This document shows positions 24,520 through 36,714 of a stretch of DNA of 64,000 nt, one piece after another; position 1 is the first letter of the stretch; each line of letters begins with the position of its first letter. Location of the stretch: contig CM057009.1 of NCBI GenBank assembly GCA_029891345.1, forward strand, positions 209,368,709-209,432,708, in the 5' to 3' direction. The stretch is from Dryococelus australis. Lineage: Eukaryota > Arthropoda > Insecta > Phasmatodea > Phasmatidae. Below the pieces are notes generated by a model. That model was not told where the DNA came from, searched no databases, and was given only the letters and a program-made list of their open reading frames with translations. Position numbers and translations under genes: made by a program.

Positions 24520-27500
24520 TTAGGCATACAGTAGCTGCTTGTGCATAACATGCCACACAGTAGAATGGGACACACCCATTCTGTGCGCAATGGTGCTTGT
24601 GCTTGTTGACGGGTTTTTCCTCACAATATTCTATACTTCTTCCACATTGGGTATATGCAAATTCCTCTGGTGAACAGACCCACCTCGTGCTTAAAAGTGC
24701 GTATTTCACGCAGTCTCTGAGTCATAGTTGTGAAAGTCTTGTGACGAGGTGGAAACCTCTCACGGTACAATCGTACAGACGCTCGTGCATGACCTTTGAC
24801 TTCACTGTAACACAGAAACATGTATGTAATTTCTGATTTCATGTACTTCGCGATGACAACTTGTAGTAGATTGCACGCAACATGCAGTGAAGGGGTTTTT
24901 TTTTTATTCTACAGTCTTCTCCTCTGTTAGGGATGGGAACTACAGTATCGATAATGAAAGTGTGGGAAAACTATTATGCAAACCAATATTCAGCGTCTCT
25001 TAAAAACCTTGTGAGACGAAACTAGTTGCAATTTAGTTCCGCGACAAATGACCTGTGCGTTATGTCCATACATCAGTACAGCTTAGTGCGCAGACAGCCA
25101 TTACTTGTTGCCTACGCGGCAGGCAGTAACAATTATCTGTGAAATAAAACATGTAAAAGGCGAAAGAGTGAAAATTTTTCAAAAGACGTTTATTTTGCTA
25201 ATTTTACCGGCATTTCATAACCTCTAGCCAAAAATAGGGAATGTTAACAGTAACATAAATTTTTGGGGAATTAGGATCGTAACACCACCTTCAGCATGAT
25301 GGGGTTGGTTACATGTACAATTCATTCACTTTATAATAATTAAAATTTAGATAATTATTAATCATTGCTTCGCTTCTGTCCCGCAAGCTTTTTTCTAAAT
25401 ATGAAAATTAATGTTAATTTTTTTTTCAACTTTTTATCTACTGTTCTTGCTATTTTACCTGGACCATGAGTTGCCTATCTCAATCTTTCTATTTCCCCCT
25501 CAGGAATAACCTAACAAAATTTTTTCGGTATGTTTTAGATACACATTGTATGATTTATTCGTCTTGGTCATTAATTATCTTAGTATACCGATAAACATTT
25601 CAGACTACTACTTTCTGTATGAATTTGGTCATGACTAGTGTGTAAATGATCATGTTTTGAACATCCAAATGTTTTTAACTAGGCAGAACGATAACAGATT
25701 GTCTGTGAAATATTTGGCGCTATTTATCACTATGGTATGTCTTACCAATTATATAATATATGATTCTCATTATGATTATGGTAGGAATGTTAACTCATAT
25801 AATTATTTGCTTCATACTTTTTATTTTCGAATGCTAGCAAGGAAAATTGGCTATCATGTTATATGAACTAAATATTTGCACCACAATTAACTTTGTCTTT
25901 AACTTGTTAGGGATACCATACAAAACAAAAGTAATATCATATGGCTTCATAAATCTTCTCAGATAACTAGCTTATATAACAATATTGTCTATTTCATAAC
26001 TATATGTGGGTATACAAATTTCCCTAGGAACTGTGTCGGTGTCTGCTTTCACACACCGAAATGCTCTGTTGTAAGTACTCATGTTTAGGATATAAATGTA
26101 TATTTGGAAGTCATGAAGTGCCAGAGACAAGGCGCCTTTTAGTTTAGAGATAGGGAATGCATGGAGCAATGCTCAGAAGTTTTACCAGCCCGTATAAGAT
26201 TTACAGATATGGCTGACATGCCATATCTACGTGTGTTTAATTTATATATAATAATCACTGTAAAACAACTGAAGACACAAATGCTCTTAAATTACCTCTC
26301 TTAGCATTTGCTCGGATTTAAAACCACTCAAAACCTTCCTCGGTTCCAGTGGTGAGCAGAGGTTACCAATAGCATCATAATATTCGGCAGTGTTTCTAAT
26401 TTTTTGTATTCGTTAATTAATGTGTCAGGACCACTGCTAGAATCTAAATTTACGGCCGAATATTTCGAATGTATAGGATGAAAAAGAAAACAATTTGGCA
26501 TGCATAAACACTCCCCATATATTTTGTATTTAAAATTTCTAAGTAATTTTTTCTATATCTTGGCTTATAAGAAAATATTTAGGTTGTGAGTTTATGACTT
26601 ATCTTTTTCTCCTGTTTAGATTTCTCATTTACGTCCTTCCTTCCCCTGCGTGATAGGGTTTTAAATACGGACATTTCTCATTTGGTAACAAATTCGAGCA
26701 CTTCAATTTTCTTACTGGACAAATTTCTTCTATTAGCGGTTTCCCATTTTTTTTTTTTATGCCATGTTAACCACCTTACTGACAGTGCTCATGCTGTCAA
26801 TTAACCTGTCTAGATCTCCCTACACAGAAAATACGAAAGCCAGTAAACCACATTTTCTCCCCCTCTATTACATGTTTTTTCCACGGGTCTTTCTACTTTT
26901 CCCTTCCTGCCAAATCATATTACCATTCATTGCTTGATTTTAATTTTTATCATTTTAGAAACTCTCCACACTGCTGGTCAAGTGGCGAACATATATTGAG
27001 GCTATTTGGCAATCATTTCGGATTTGTCTGCGACAAAAGTGTCGGTAATATGTCTGTCATCCAGTCTGTTATTGCTCGAATATGCTATATCATATTACTT
27101 ACAGGAATGCATGCATGCCTCTGTTGATACACGCCATGCATTTGTTTAGCAAATCTTTCCCTGGGCCAGCATAAAATGTAACAATGAAAAAAAGTAATAA
27201 ATCTCCTTTAATAATGATGTTTAAAATCTGTTTAAATTAGCACTTTTGAAAGTCCTGCTAAATTTATACTTTCAGCCCATTGGTTGCGTATCTTTCCACA
27301 TACCTATCAAAATAAACTCTGCCACTTTTAACCTTTAATTGCAAAAATCTAAAAAAAAAAATAACTTTTTTTTAAATATAAATATATTTTTATAATAAAA
27401 AAATTTAAACTCTTAAGTATTCAGTGTTATATATCACCTGACTCGTCTTTTTCAAGGCGCATACGATCGTGATGTCATACCACCATACTGCCTTGTTTCT

Positions 27501-27585
27501 CATGCTCTATCATTCCATGCTGTCTCTCTTAATCTCTTTCATTTCTCTTTCACTCTCTCATTCTACCTCCTTCTCTCTTGTGTCA

Positions 27586-27790
27586 CTCATTCAATATCAT
27601 TCTCTCATTCCATCCCTTTCTCCCTCTCTTTCGTGTCTCTCTCTTGCCTCCCTCATTCAATATCTTTGTCTCATTCCATCCCTTTCTCCCTCTCTTTCGT
27701 GTCTCTCTCTTACCTCCCTCATTCAATATTTTTCTCTCATTCCATCCCTTTCTGCCTCTCTTTCGTTTCTCTCTCTTTCTTATTCCATCT
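27586..27790. repeat. Pyrimidine-rich tandem repeat, unit about 66 bp
   Basis: Three to four units of CATTCAATAT...TCTCATTCCATCCCTTTC...CCTCCCT. Long open frames here come from the lack of purine-rich stops and are not genes. The same kind of sequence, in reverse, lies at 35100-35440 in the right arm. Confidence 0.8.
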
Positions 27791-28617
27791 CTTATATCCC
27801 TTTCAATTTTCTCATTCCATTTCTTTATCTCCATCAATCTTATCTCTCTTTATTTTTCTCTTTCGTTTCTCTCTTCCTCTCCGAGGGTTTCCTCCATGTG
27901 CTCCCATTTGTTTTGTTGTTTCATACAATTTCCTTTCTCTCTTGTTTCTGTCATTTGTCCAACTCAATTACACTTGTTCGATTAGTCAAATTTGTTCCAC
28001 TGATAACTTATACTTGTTCGATTCCGCCATCTACGTAGTTTCTTCATGAGTGCGCAAATTATCACGAATTTAGAGATGTAATTTTCCATACACAAGAAGG
28101 AATATAAAAAATTATCGTCAAGTACATTCCAAGCAGGACTTTGTAAAACATATTCAATTTTCAATACTTTATTTTTTGAAAAACAATATTTTGTCTTTAT
28201 ATTTTATTTTATTCAATTCGTTTTAATTGCTGTATGAAAATTAAGCCACCTAGCCTTGTAACCACGCACGCGCCGACAGGCCTGCCAGTCAGACGCACCT
28301 GCTGCAACCTCCAAGAGTGATGTTATCGACATGCGCGAGCGGTGATGTCAATAGTCGTCGCGCGAGGAAGGGACTGAGTATAAATGTCCACGAGACAAGT
28401 GCTTGCGAACTTAGCGATCGCGAGGCACTCGGCTGGCCGGCCTACACAGAGTCATCTAGGAATCGATGCATTATTACATACGTAGAATTATTTAGATTAT
28501 TTTATTTATCATTTGAATAATGGCGATAAAATATTCGAAGTTCTTAAACTTAGTCCATTTCACACTTTCCCATGCCAGCTGATAACACTAAAAAAAAAAA
28601 AAAAAAAAAGAAGTACT

Positions 28618-28692
28618 TACGCTCGGATGCAGAATGGAACCTAAAACTTTTGGATTAGGAGTCGGGCATGCTAACCATAATACCAGCAGTCT
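28618..28692 (-). repeat. tRNA-Arg(CCT)-like segment in left arm
   Basis: The minus strand reads ATGGTTAGCATGCCCGACTC, then CTAATCC. This is a D-arm/A-box followed by an anticodon arm with CCT, and a degraded B-box follows. It is the counterpart of the better preserved segment at 34256-34330. It is degenerate and not a functional tRNA. Confidence 0.5.
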
Positions 28693-29460
28693 CACAACAT
28701 TCTTGGTGCTGAAAACTTGTATGTAAGTGACAAACGTAGAAGCTACATTCTCTCGTACAGTTACAGAAATATTGTTAATGAATTTATATTTTTTTCAACC
28801 AGTTTAAATATAGCTTTTGAATAACATATTTTAGAACAGGTTAAGTTTATGTACAACCATGAGATGTGCTGTAATTTAACATCTCGAATCTTTCAGTCGG
28901 GGACTAATTTCTTAACCTCACATGTAAATATTTTCTTATAATTTCTTTTTAAAAGATTTATGTAACAAGTCGGGCTGTAAGCAAGTGAATATGTACAGAC
29001 ATTTAAGTGGATAAATATTATTTGTGATCTATTAAGACCAGGCTTGTGAAATTAAATGATAGAAGCACCATTTCTATCTCCAGGAATATATGTTTAAGCC
29101 CTATATAACAATAATAGTAATTATATTGAAAACAATATTTGGATATTCTTAAAGAGGTCTAACATACTGGTTACGATACAAGATTAAAATAAGAAATTGA
29201 ATATTCAGGTTTTGTTTTTCAAATTTTTTTAAAATTTATTACTACAAAAACACTTTATATTAGTCCTTCGTTAAACATGAAACCGATTCTCTGACACTTA
29301 TAAACTTCGTGCCGTAAGCTTGAAGAAAATCCCTTACAGCAAAAGCGACACCGATTAGCCACTGAAAGTTCTGGAGATACACTAGTATGACCAGATTGTT
29401 CAGCTATCGTCATGTCGGAAGGAGCTCTGACTCCTGTTGTCAGACCGACCCCTCACCATA

Positions 29461-29625
29461 CTAACCCATTGACTCATTGACCTATGACCCATTGACCCAT
29501 GAACGATTAACCCATTGAACCATTGATACATGACCCATTGACGCATTTCTCATTGACCCATTGACACATGACCCACTGACCCATGACCCTTTGACCTATT
29601 ACCCATTTGAGGAGGAAAATGACCC
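29461..29625. repeat. TGACCCAT minisatellite in left arm
   Basis: About 165 bases made of short units CCCATTGACC and CCATGACC, with small variations. A shorter inverted counterpart lies at about 33365-33455 in the right arm. Confidence 0.8.
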
Positions 29626-29857
29626 ATAATGACCCATTTTTGTTTGCCAGACTTACGTCTTAGACCACTCGGCTATTTTGACATATGCTGGGACAAGAGT
29701 TTATAAGTAGTATATAGCTTGGAGACGAATTAATAATATCTTGCCCTTCATTACAGACATTACATTTTTACTTCTTATATAATTTTTTAAGTATTTTATT
29801 TACATATAAAAAAAATTTTAAGTTTTTATTTATTATACAATTTTTATTTCTTATATA

Positions 29858-32629
29858 GGGGAGACCAGCCTAAAATGACATACCAATTTGATTTCAGCCC
29901 ATAACTTAGATCCAAACATGGAATTAAACATATTCACTAGATGGCGATACAGAGTGACCTTTTTATTTGTTTCACCATTGACCCAAAGCTAGAAAATAAT
30001 ATTCTTTATATTTAATTTCGGCAATTTAAAAAAATGTATCGCTATGTCAATTTAGGCTTATATCAGTATAAAATGTTATGTATGCATCATATTTTACCTT
30101 CAGAAGGAAAGCACAGCTTAAATGTAAAATACTCAAAATATGTTGCACATAATGAAAACTCTGTTTGGTTTACCACTAATTTTATGTATGTGAATACATA
30201 AAGTTTTGTTTTCCGAGGAAGTCGTGCACATTCACTGTTGACACTGACATCATTACAACCAAGATTCGTAAAATACTTAAAAAAAACTTTGCACCTAATG
30301 AAAACCCTGTTTGAGATAACCACCAATATGTAGTTCTAACAGCGAATTTCACATACATAACATTTTGTTTTCCCAGGAAGTTCAGCACATTCTCTGTGTG
30401 ATCACTTTTTACACTGACAGCATCGCAGCTAAGTTCCCTTATGTCTAGACTGAGGAAAAAGTTCGTTGCAGTAGAAACAGGGGCAGTCATCGTCAGCATC
30501 ATCTCCGAAAAGTTCTTCTTCGTTAATAATTTACTTATCCATCTTAAGTTGCTTTCGGTCTTTCTTGGCTGACCTCTGCTGTTCTTTTACTTTCTTCTCT
30601 GTTACCTTCTCCATTTACTCCTGTAGTAAGGAACTTGTTATTAAAACTGCAGGTGCATGGTTTACATTGCATTTTCGCTTCTGTTCACTTGTAGTTGCCT
30701 TAGGAAGAGGTGAGATTGTTCAACAGAAACATACGTCGGAGGAGTAGACTAACTATCGTTGTTTGCTCTGTTATCATCTTCGAGGTTTGAGAACGATGAT
30801 TTCTGATGGTTTTCTTGGGTGTGACTGTCTTCATCTTGAATGTAATCTTCATCACCAAATGTTCGCATAGACCTATCATGCGATAGTGAATTATCTCTAT
30901 GCATGGAAGTTCCTGGGTGTACTGAGCCCCTGACCTCATCGATTGGTTGTAGGCTTAGACCTGAGTGACAAACTGGTATCGTCTGTGGTTCATCTTCTAG
31001 TGGGAGTGGAATGTTTGTTGTTTCAGCTGGCTCAAACAAGTGGTCCGGAAATATGCCTGGATTCACTGGCCAAAGTCCTGTGTTCTGAAAACCACTTTCA
31101 GGAATAGCTAAAGTGGCTGCTTTTCCATAGGCAGCACTTCAAAGTTCACTGATCTGATACTGACTGACAGTTATTCGTTCTTCCATGATGATTCTTTAGC
31201 CATTTGGTTACTTCCTGGTCGTAATAGGTATTGAGGGGGCTGTAAAATGAGACAGGAAGTGGTTGCAAACGATGAGTGCTGTGAGGAGGTAGACATAAAC
31301 ATCACTGTGCCATTTTCTTTTGCATATGTCAGCACGTCCACAAGTTTATGACTTGAATGTCTATCCACAATAAGGAGAATTTGTTTTCTTGGTTAGGCTT
31401 CACAAAAGATGACAAATGTTTCAAACACGTTAGGAAATTCTCACCTGTCATCCAACCACTTTCATGTGCAATGCTCAAGGTTCCATGAGGAGCATTATCT
31501 GTTAATTATTTTTTTTCCAGTTTTTACATGGAAATATTAATGCAGGAGGAACAAAGCCAACATGACTCATACAGCAGACCATAGTGCTATGCAGGTCCCA
31601 CTCTGTGCTAGTTATAGCCCCCCACCTTTTTTTTTCCCTGTAGCAGCGAAAACCTTTTGGATTTTTTGAACTGTAGACAAGCTAGATTAATCAACATTGT
31701 AAATTCTACTGACGGTTATGTTGTGGCTGTATTGAGTCCCTTGGCATGTTTTGAAAATTTACTCACTTGCTGTTGTTTAAAAGCCATCGCCCATGCTACA
31801 GATGTTGCTCCTGGTTTTCTTAAAGATATATCTGGATTGCGCTCCTTAAATCATTGTATCCAATCTCAACCAGCCATATTTTCTCGGTTAAAACGGTGAG
31901 CTATGGCATTTATTTCTGCTGGCTGATAAGCAAGTAGTCTTACTTCTGTGCATGTATGTCTAAATAAACGGGATTCCAAAAGTTTCAAGTGATTCACAAG
32001 TTCACGTTCTAGAGCTGCGTCAAATGTGGGATGAAAACGGCCTAACCCTTTGCTGACACCATTGAAGAATTTATTTTCACTTTTCGCTCTCCTGCGAAGA
32101 GTAGCCTGCGGTACATTAAATGTATTTGCAGCTCGAAGCCACCCATTTCTCCTTTGTTAACTGCATCCATAGCTCTCTGCATCGCCACTTCCTCCCAGGA
32201 TTGCCGGGAAGACTCCCTTTTGTAGTTTCCAACCATCTGCGAACACACCCCAAAACTTATTGTGAAACTTGGTACCATAGGCTACTTATTACGCTAGGCT
32301 ATAGTGAATCATTTACTCTATGTGTCTTAGGTTACCAAGATATTGCAATTTGCAACTTTATTTGTCCATATTTTATAGGCATGGGGTGCAGAAAAAGATA
32401 TTTAGCCTTATATTAAGTAGCTTAGCTGCTAGCCTTTAAATCATTAATAGCTAAATTGTTAGGTTATCCATAATCAAAAGATATGTCAATTACCAAATTT
32501 AGTAGTCTCTAATTAAAAAATAATACATTTTATAACATGGGAAACACGTATGCAAAACATGGTTAAAATGACATACTGTATCATTTTACCCTCATATCTG
32601 GTATGCCATTTTATGTGGTTAGTCGACTT
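29858..32629 (-). mobile_element. Tigger/pogo-like DNA transposon in the inverted-repeat spacer
   Basis: The left end GGGGAGACCAGCCTAAAATG, preceded by TATA, pairs with the right end near 32600-32628, which reads GGTATGCCATTTTATG before a diverged tip. This gives 25-30 bp imperfect terminal repeats. A minus-strand Tigger-type transposase fossil lies between. The size of about 2.77 kb fits the family. The right end is less certain than the left. Confidence 0.7.
30749..32278 (-). pseudogene. Tigger/jerky-type transposase, broken
   Basis: The minus strand begins with a pipsqueak-type helix-turn-helix around NYKRESSRQSWEEVAMQRAM, DAVNKGEMGG (32042-32278). The DDE_1 nuclease core follows with MDRHSSHKLVDVLTYAKENG (31171-31368), where the expected D-N/G-H-x-S-H motif is recognisable. 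The C-terminal tail has NPGIFPDHLFEPAETT (near 31050), the conserved GIFP block of Tigger/pogo enzymes. The middle (Tc5-type DNA-binding and first D) is badly decayed. Frames shift several times. Confidence 0.72.
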
Positions 32630-32653
32630 TAGCTTCGTCAAAGACGAAGCTAA
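32629..32653. repeat. Perfect hairpin, 11-bp arms
   Basis: TTAGCTTCGTC, AAA, GACGAAGCTAA immediately right of the Tigger end. It may be the tip of a small element or a footprint. Confidence 0.6.
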
Positions 32654-32897
32654 GGTCTCATAATTTTTTCTGAGATTTTAAAATTCCCTCGGGTAGACTG
32701 GGTCAACGTATCATTCACTGCAGTGTTTTTTTTTTTCTAAAAATTTGTTATTTTTTCTGTCATTTTTTTTTTAATTTCTAAAAATTGCGATTTTTCGTAG
32801 TTGGGGTTTACTCAGAGGGCTCCTATACTGGTGAGATGGAATGCGAATACGAACGCTTGCCTTTAACCACGACGATTGCTGTGTCGTGATCTAATTC

Positions 32898-33010
32898 ATA
32901 AATAAATATACACACTGACGATTCGCGCACTCGAGCAAGCAATGAAGGTACTATGTAGAAAGCGTTGTCGAACATGTATAAGTTATCAGTGAAGCAAATG
33001 TGACTAATCG
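32898..33010 (+). repeat. Third partial copy of an arm segment in the spacer
   Basis: Direct repeat of 34955-35066 (both contain AAATAAATATAC-CAC and GTATAAGTTATCAGTG) and therefore inverted relative to about 27960-28070 in the left arm. It shows that the spacer is not simply single-copy. Confidence 0.7.
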
Positions 33011-34255
33011 AACAGGTTAAATCCTAAATAAGTTAAACCAAAATAATAAAAAAAACTGAAAAATTTATAATTATATATAATATAATAAAAATAAATACCT
33101 TAAAAATACTTAAAATTATTGATGTGTAAGTACAATACTTAAAATTATATAATAAATAAAAATTATATAATAAAAATAGAAACAAAAGAAATTTGATATG
33201 AAAATAAAATACTTATAATATTATATAATAAATATAAAAGTAATGTCTGTAATGAGAGGCAAGGTATTATTTATTCATTTCCAAGCTATATACTACTTAC
33301 AAACTCTTGTCCCAACACATGTTGCAATAGCCAAGTGGTCTAAGGCATAAGTATGGTGACCCAAATGGGTCATTATGGGCCATTTTGCTCTTCAAATTCG
33401 TCATTGGGTCAATGAGTTAATGGGTCATGGGTCCATGGGTCAATGGGTCATTGTTGTGAGGGCCGGTCTGACAACAGGAGTCAGAGCTCCTTTCGACATG
33501 ACGATAGCTGAACCATCTGGACGTACTAGTGTATCATCTGCAGAACTTTCAGTGCTAATCGGTGTCGCTTTTGCTGCAATGATTTTGTGTTCAAGAATAG
33601 TCGGTTTCATATTTAATGAAGGACTAAGATTTGCATAAGGATGCAGACGAACATGAATATTTTTTAAGTGTTCTTTAGTAACAATTTTTATAAAATTTGG
33701 GGAAAAAAAAAAAAAAAAAAAAAAAATGAAAAAAAATTACTGCATATTATTTATTTCTTATTTTAATACTGTATTGTAACCAGTCTGTTAGACCTCGTTA
33801 AGAACAGCAAAATATAATTTTAAGCTTATTATTATTATTATTGTTATGTAGGGCTTAAACATACATTCCTGGAGCTATAAATGGTGCTTCCATAATTTAA
33901 TTTCACATGTCTGGTTTTAATAGATCACAAATTATATTTGTCTACCTAAATGTATTTATATATTCACTTGCTTACAGCCCGATTTGCTACATAATTTTAA
34001 AAATAAATTATAATAAAATAATTAAATGTGAGGTTAAGAATTCAGACTCCGGCTGAAACGAGATGTTCAAATACAGCACATTACATGGCTTTACATAAAC
34101 TAAAACTGTTCTCAAATATGTTATTCAAAAGCCATACAAAAACTGATTTAAAAATATAAAATACATATACAACATTTCTGTAATTGTGCTAGGGAATGTA
34201 GATTTTAAATTTTTAATCTTCTATACAAGTTTTAAGCACGGGGGCTGATGTTGGG

Positions 34256-34330
34256 TTGGTGGTCTAATGGTTAGTATGTCCGATTCCTAATTCGAAAGAT
34301 TGTGAGTTCGATTCCCCATCCGAGCATTAC
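34256..34330 (+). repeat. tRNA-Arg(CCT)-like segment in right arm
   Basis: GGTGGTCTAATGGTTAG (A box), then CCGATTCCTAATTCG with a CCT anticodon, then GTGAGTTCGATTCCC (B box) and a weak acceptor end. The anticodon stem has mismatches, so it is a tRNA-derived repeat or pseudogene rather than a tRNA gene. Confidence 0.55.
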
Positions 34331-34796
34331 AAATTTCTATTTTTTTATGTTATCAGCTGGCATGGCGATGTGTTAAATGTTCAAAGTTTAAGAACTTTGA
34401 ACGGATTTTAATTGTAAAATTCATTTTTGATACATTTTTACTACATTTTCAAAGAATATTTTATCGCCATCATTCAAATGATAAATAAAATAAATGTAAA
34501 TAATTCTACTTATGAATTAATGCATCGATCCATTGATGACTCTGTGTAGACCGGCCAGCCGAGTGCCTCGCATTCGCTAAGTTCGCAAGCACTTGTCTCG
34601 TGGGCATTTATACTCTGTCCCTTCCCGCGCGACGTCTGTTGATGATGTCACTGCTCGCGCATGTCGATGACATCACTCTTGGTAGGTCGCTGCAGGTGTG
34701 TCTGACACGGAGGCCTGTCGGCGCGTGCATGGTTACAAGGCTATGTTGCTTAATTTTCACACAGCAGAACGAATTGAATAAAGTAAAATGTAAAGA

Positions 34797-34798
<2 letters not shown>

Positions 34799-34842
<44 letters not shown>
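34799..34842. repeat. Poly-T run (44 bases)
   Basis: Uninterrupted T; the left arm has no comparable run at the matching place, so it expanded after the arms separated. Confidence 0.9.
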
Positions 34843-35593
34843 CAAAATATAAAGTATTGAAAATCGAATATGTTTTACAAAGTCCTGCCTGGACAGTACT
34901 TGACAATAATTTTTATATGCCTTCTCGTGTATGGAAAATTACATCTTTAAATTCGTAAATAAATATACGCACTTACGATTCGCACACTCTAGCAGACGAT
35001 GAAGGAACTATGTAGATGGTGGATTCGAACAAGTATAAGTTATCAGTGTAACAAATGTGACTAATTAAATAAGTGTGAGTAGTTGGGTTAGACGAGTGAG
35101 AGAGACAAGAGAGAAAGGAAAGTGTATGAAACAACAAAAAAATGGGAGCACACGGAAGAAATCCTCGGAGAGGAAGAGAGAAACGAAAGAGAAAGAAAGA
35201 GATACAAGCGAGATGGAGATATGGTAATGGAATGAGAAAAATAAAGAGAGACAAGAGATGGAATGAGAGAAAGAGAGCGAAACGAAAGAGAGGGAGAAGG
35301 GATGGAATGAGAGAAAGATATTGAATGAGGGAGGCAAGAGAGGAGATAGAATGAGAGACTGAAAGAGAGATGTAAGAGAGAGAGAGAGAGATAAACAGCA
35401 TGAAATGATAGAGCATGAGAAAACAAGGCAGTATGGTGGTATGACATAACGATCGCATACGCCTTGAAAAAGACGAGTCCAGTCATATATAACACTTAAT
35501 ACTAACGAGTTTAAATTTTTTAATTATAAAAATACATTTAAATTTAAAGAAATATTTTTTTTGTTAATTTTTGGAATTAAAGGTTAAAAGTCA

Positions 35594-35849
35594 TTAATGA
35601 GTGAGCAAAGATATTTGGACGGCTCTTAACAGCGAGTTCTTGAGAGCCGATGAGTGTGATTGAAGAGAATATTGGGCAGCGTCGGAATGAAGAGGCGGGG
35701 GAAACAGGAGATCCCCGAGAAAACCCGCCGACCAACGGCATCATCCGGCACGATTCCCACTTACGAAAATCAGGTGACCCGGCCGGAGATTGAAACCGGT
35801 TCGCATTGGTGGGAGGCGAGCGTGGTAATAGCTCAGCCACCGCGACCCC
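35594..35849 (-). mobile_element. tRNA-derived SINE, copy B
   Basis: The best preserved of three copies. On the minus strand it begins GGGGTCGCGGTGGCTGAGC (A-box region) and has a B-box-like GGTTTCAATCTCC. It shares GGAATCGTGCCGGATGATGC and CGGGGATCTCC with copy C, and ends in TTGCTCACTCATTAATGA. It lies against the outer tip of the right inverted-repeat arm. There is no poly-A tail. Confidence 0.8.
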
Positions 35850-36714
35850 AAAAGTCCAAAATCCTGCTCTTCTGACTCCAAGAGCGAGCCAGGTCACTGA
35901 TCCCTGTCATTTGAGCTACTGATCCCTCCCACTTGCTCTGGGAAAAAAGGGAAATTTTAAGGCATTTTTGCGCTAAAGCATACGATTTTGTGTGAAAATG
36001 AGCGATTTTTGGGGGAAAAAAGGAAATTTCTATAATGGCGGCAAAAATTCTGAATCCCTGCTCCTGGCTCCTACACCAGCCTTCCCAATACCGTAAAATT
36101 ATTATGTAATCATTAAATAAACAACAAACAGTAATAAATATTTTAATCAGCACTACGAGCAAGTTAACTTCAGGAAATAGTAGGCTATTGGTTTGTGAGT
36201 ATTGATTGATGTAACGAAAATTTTTCAGTCTAGAGGTAAATTCATACCTTGAACTGTAGTCAATACTTCCGAAGACATTGTCAAGAGAACATCAGAAAGT
36301 ATAAACATTATTCTTTTTCCCGATACAAAAAAAAACGCCAAGCCTTTTCGAACGTTCATCTTTAATAAATATTGCTACTGAAACGATCGGCTGTTAAATA
36401 AATGTACGCTTTTAGATAAAATTGTGTATTTATTCCTTTATACGGAAGATTACATCCTAAGTAGCAAATTACAAGCAGTTAACAGTTGGCTAACTCTTGG
36501 CAGTGGAGGCAAAGGTTCGCATTTATAACTGTCATAATTTCTTATTTGGTTGACAATAAGTTAATATAAACCGAAATGGTAGTACCTATTTTTTTTTTAT
36601 AATCTTAATATGTACTAATGCTCTCTCAATGATTATTAGATTTCTACAGATGCCCCACAAGCATATGACAAACGAAAGGTTAACAAGTACTCATTGCAGA
36701 GAAAATATTTATAA

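Larger units (their letters stand above)
21084..24845 (-). mobile_element. Mariner-like transposase fossil, split by PIF/Harbinger insertion
   Basis: Minus-strand reading starts near 24842 with a segment containing RASVRLYRERFPPRHKTF and a following helix-turn-helix, ending NPSTST-IAHRMGVSHSTVWH at 24523. Coding sense resumes at 21763 with VEALGQADFIPLHDFLQWFL, then LFSDEATFIRE, IIWAGTVGDHLIGPYLTP and, after a frameshift, WIGRGGPVAWPSFSHNLNPP ending near 21084. This matches the insect mariner-like family with an LYRERFP N-terminus. The three acidic catalytic positions appear as SDE, QHD and PPD. Without the insert the coding length is about 1 kb. Terminal repeats were not found. Confidence 0.85.
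27324..29857 (+). repeat. Left arm of 8.3 kb inverted-repeat structure
   Basis: Reverse complement of 33030-35591 over about 2.5 kb, with moderate divergence. Matching landmarks are ACTTTTAACCTTTAATT at the outer tip, the TCTC-rich repeats (27.5-27.9 kb) and a GC-richer block at 28257-28470. Further in are the tRNA-like segment (28.6 kb), the block ending CTGTTGTCAGACCG near 29450, the TGACCCAT array and the AGTAGTATATAGCTTGGAG segment near 29710. The arms are too diverged to be recent. No flanking duplication was found. Confidence 0.85.
33030..35591 (-). repeat. Right arm of 8.3 kb inverted-repeat structure
   Basis: Inverse of the left arm 27324-29857. It contains a shorter TGACCCAT array (about 33365-33455), a better preserved tRNA-like segment, a 44-bp poly-T and the purine-rich counterpart of the TCTC repeats. 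The outer tip GGTTAAAAGT ends at 35591 and directly meets a SINE. The inner boundary is blurred by AT-rich sequence. Confidence 0.85.

Noticed and set aside
27469-28049. Overlapping plus-strand frames of 135-189 codons rich in Ser/Leu/Phe
   Set aside because: They follow a TCTC-rich tandem repeat open in several frames, with the mirror image in the other arm; composition, not selection, explains them.
34973-35495. Minus-strand frames of 90-161 codons rich in Ser/Leu
   Set aside because: Same repeat in the opposite arm; no coding signal.
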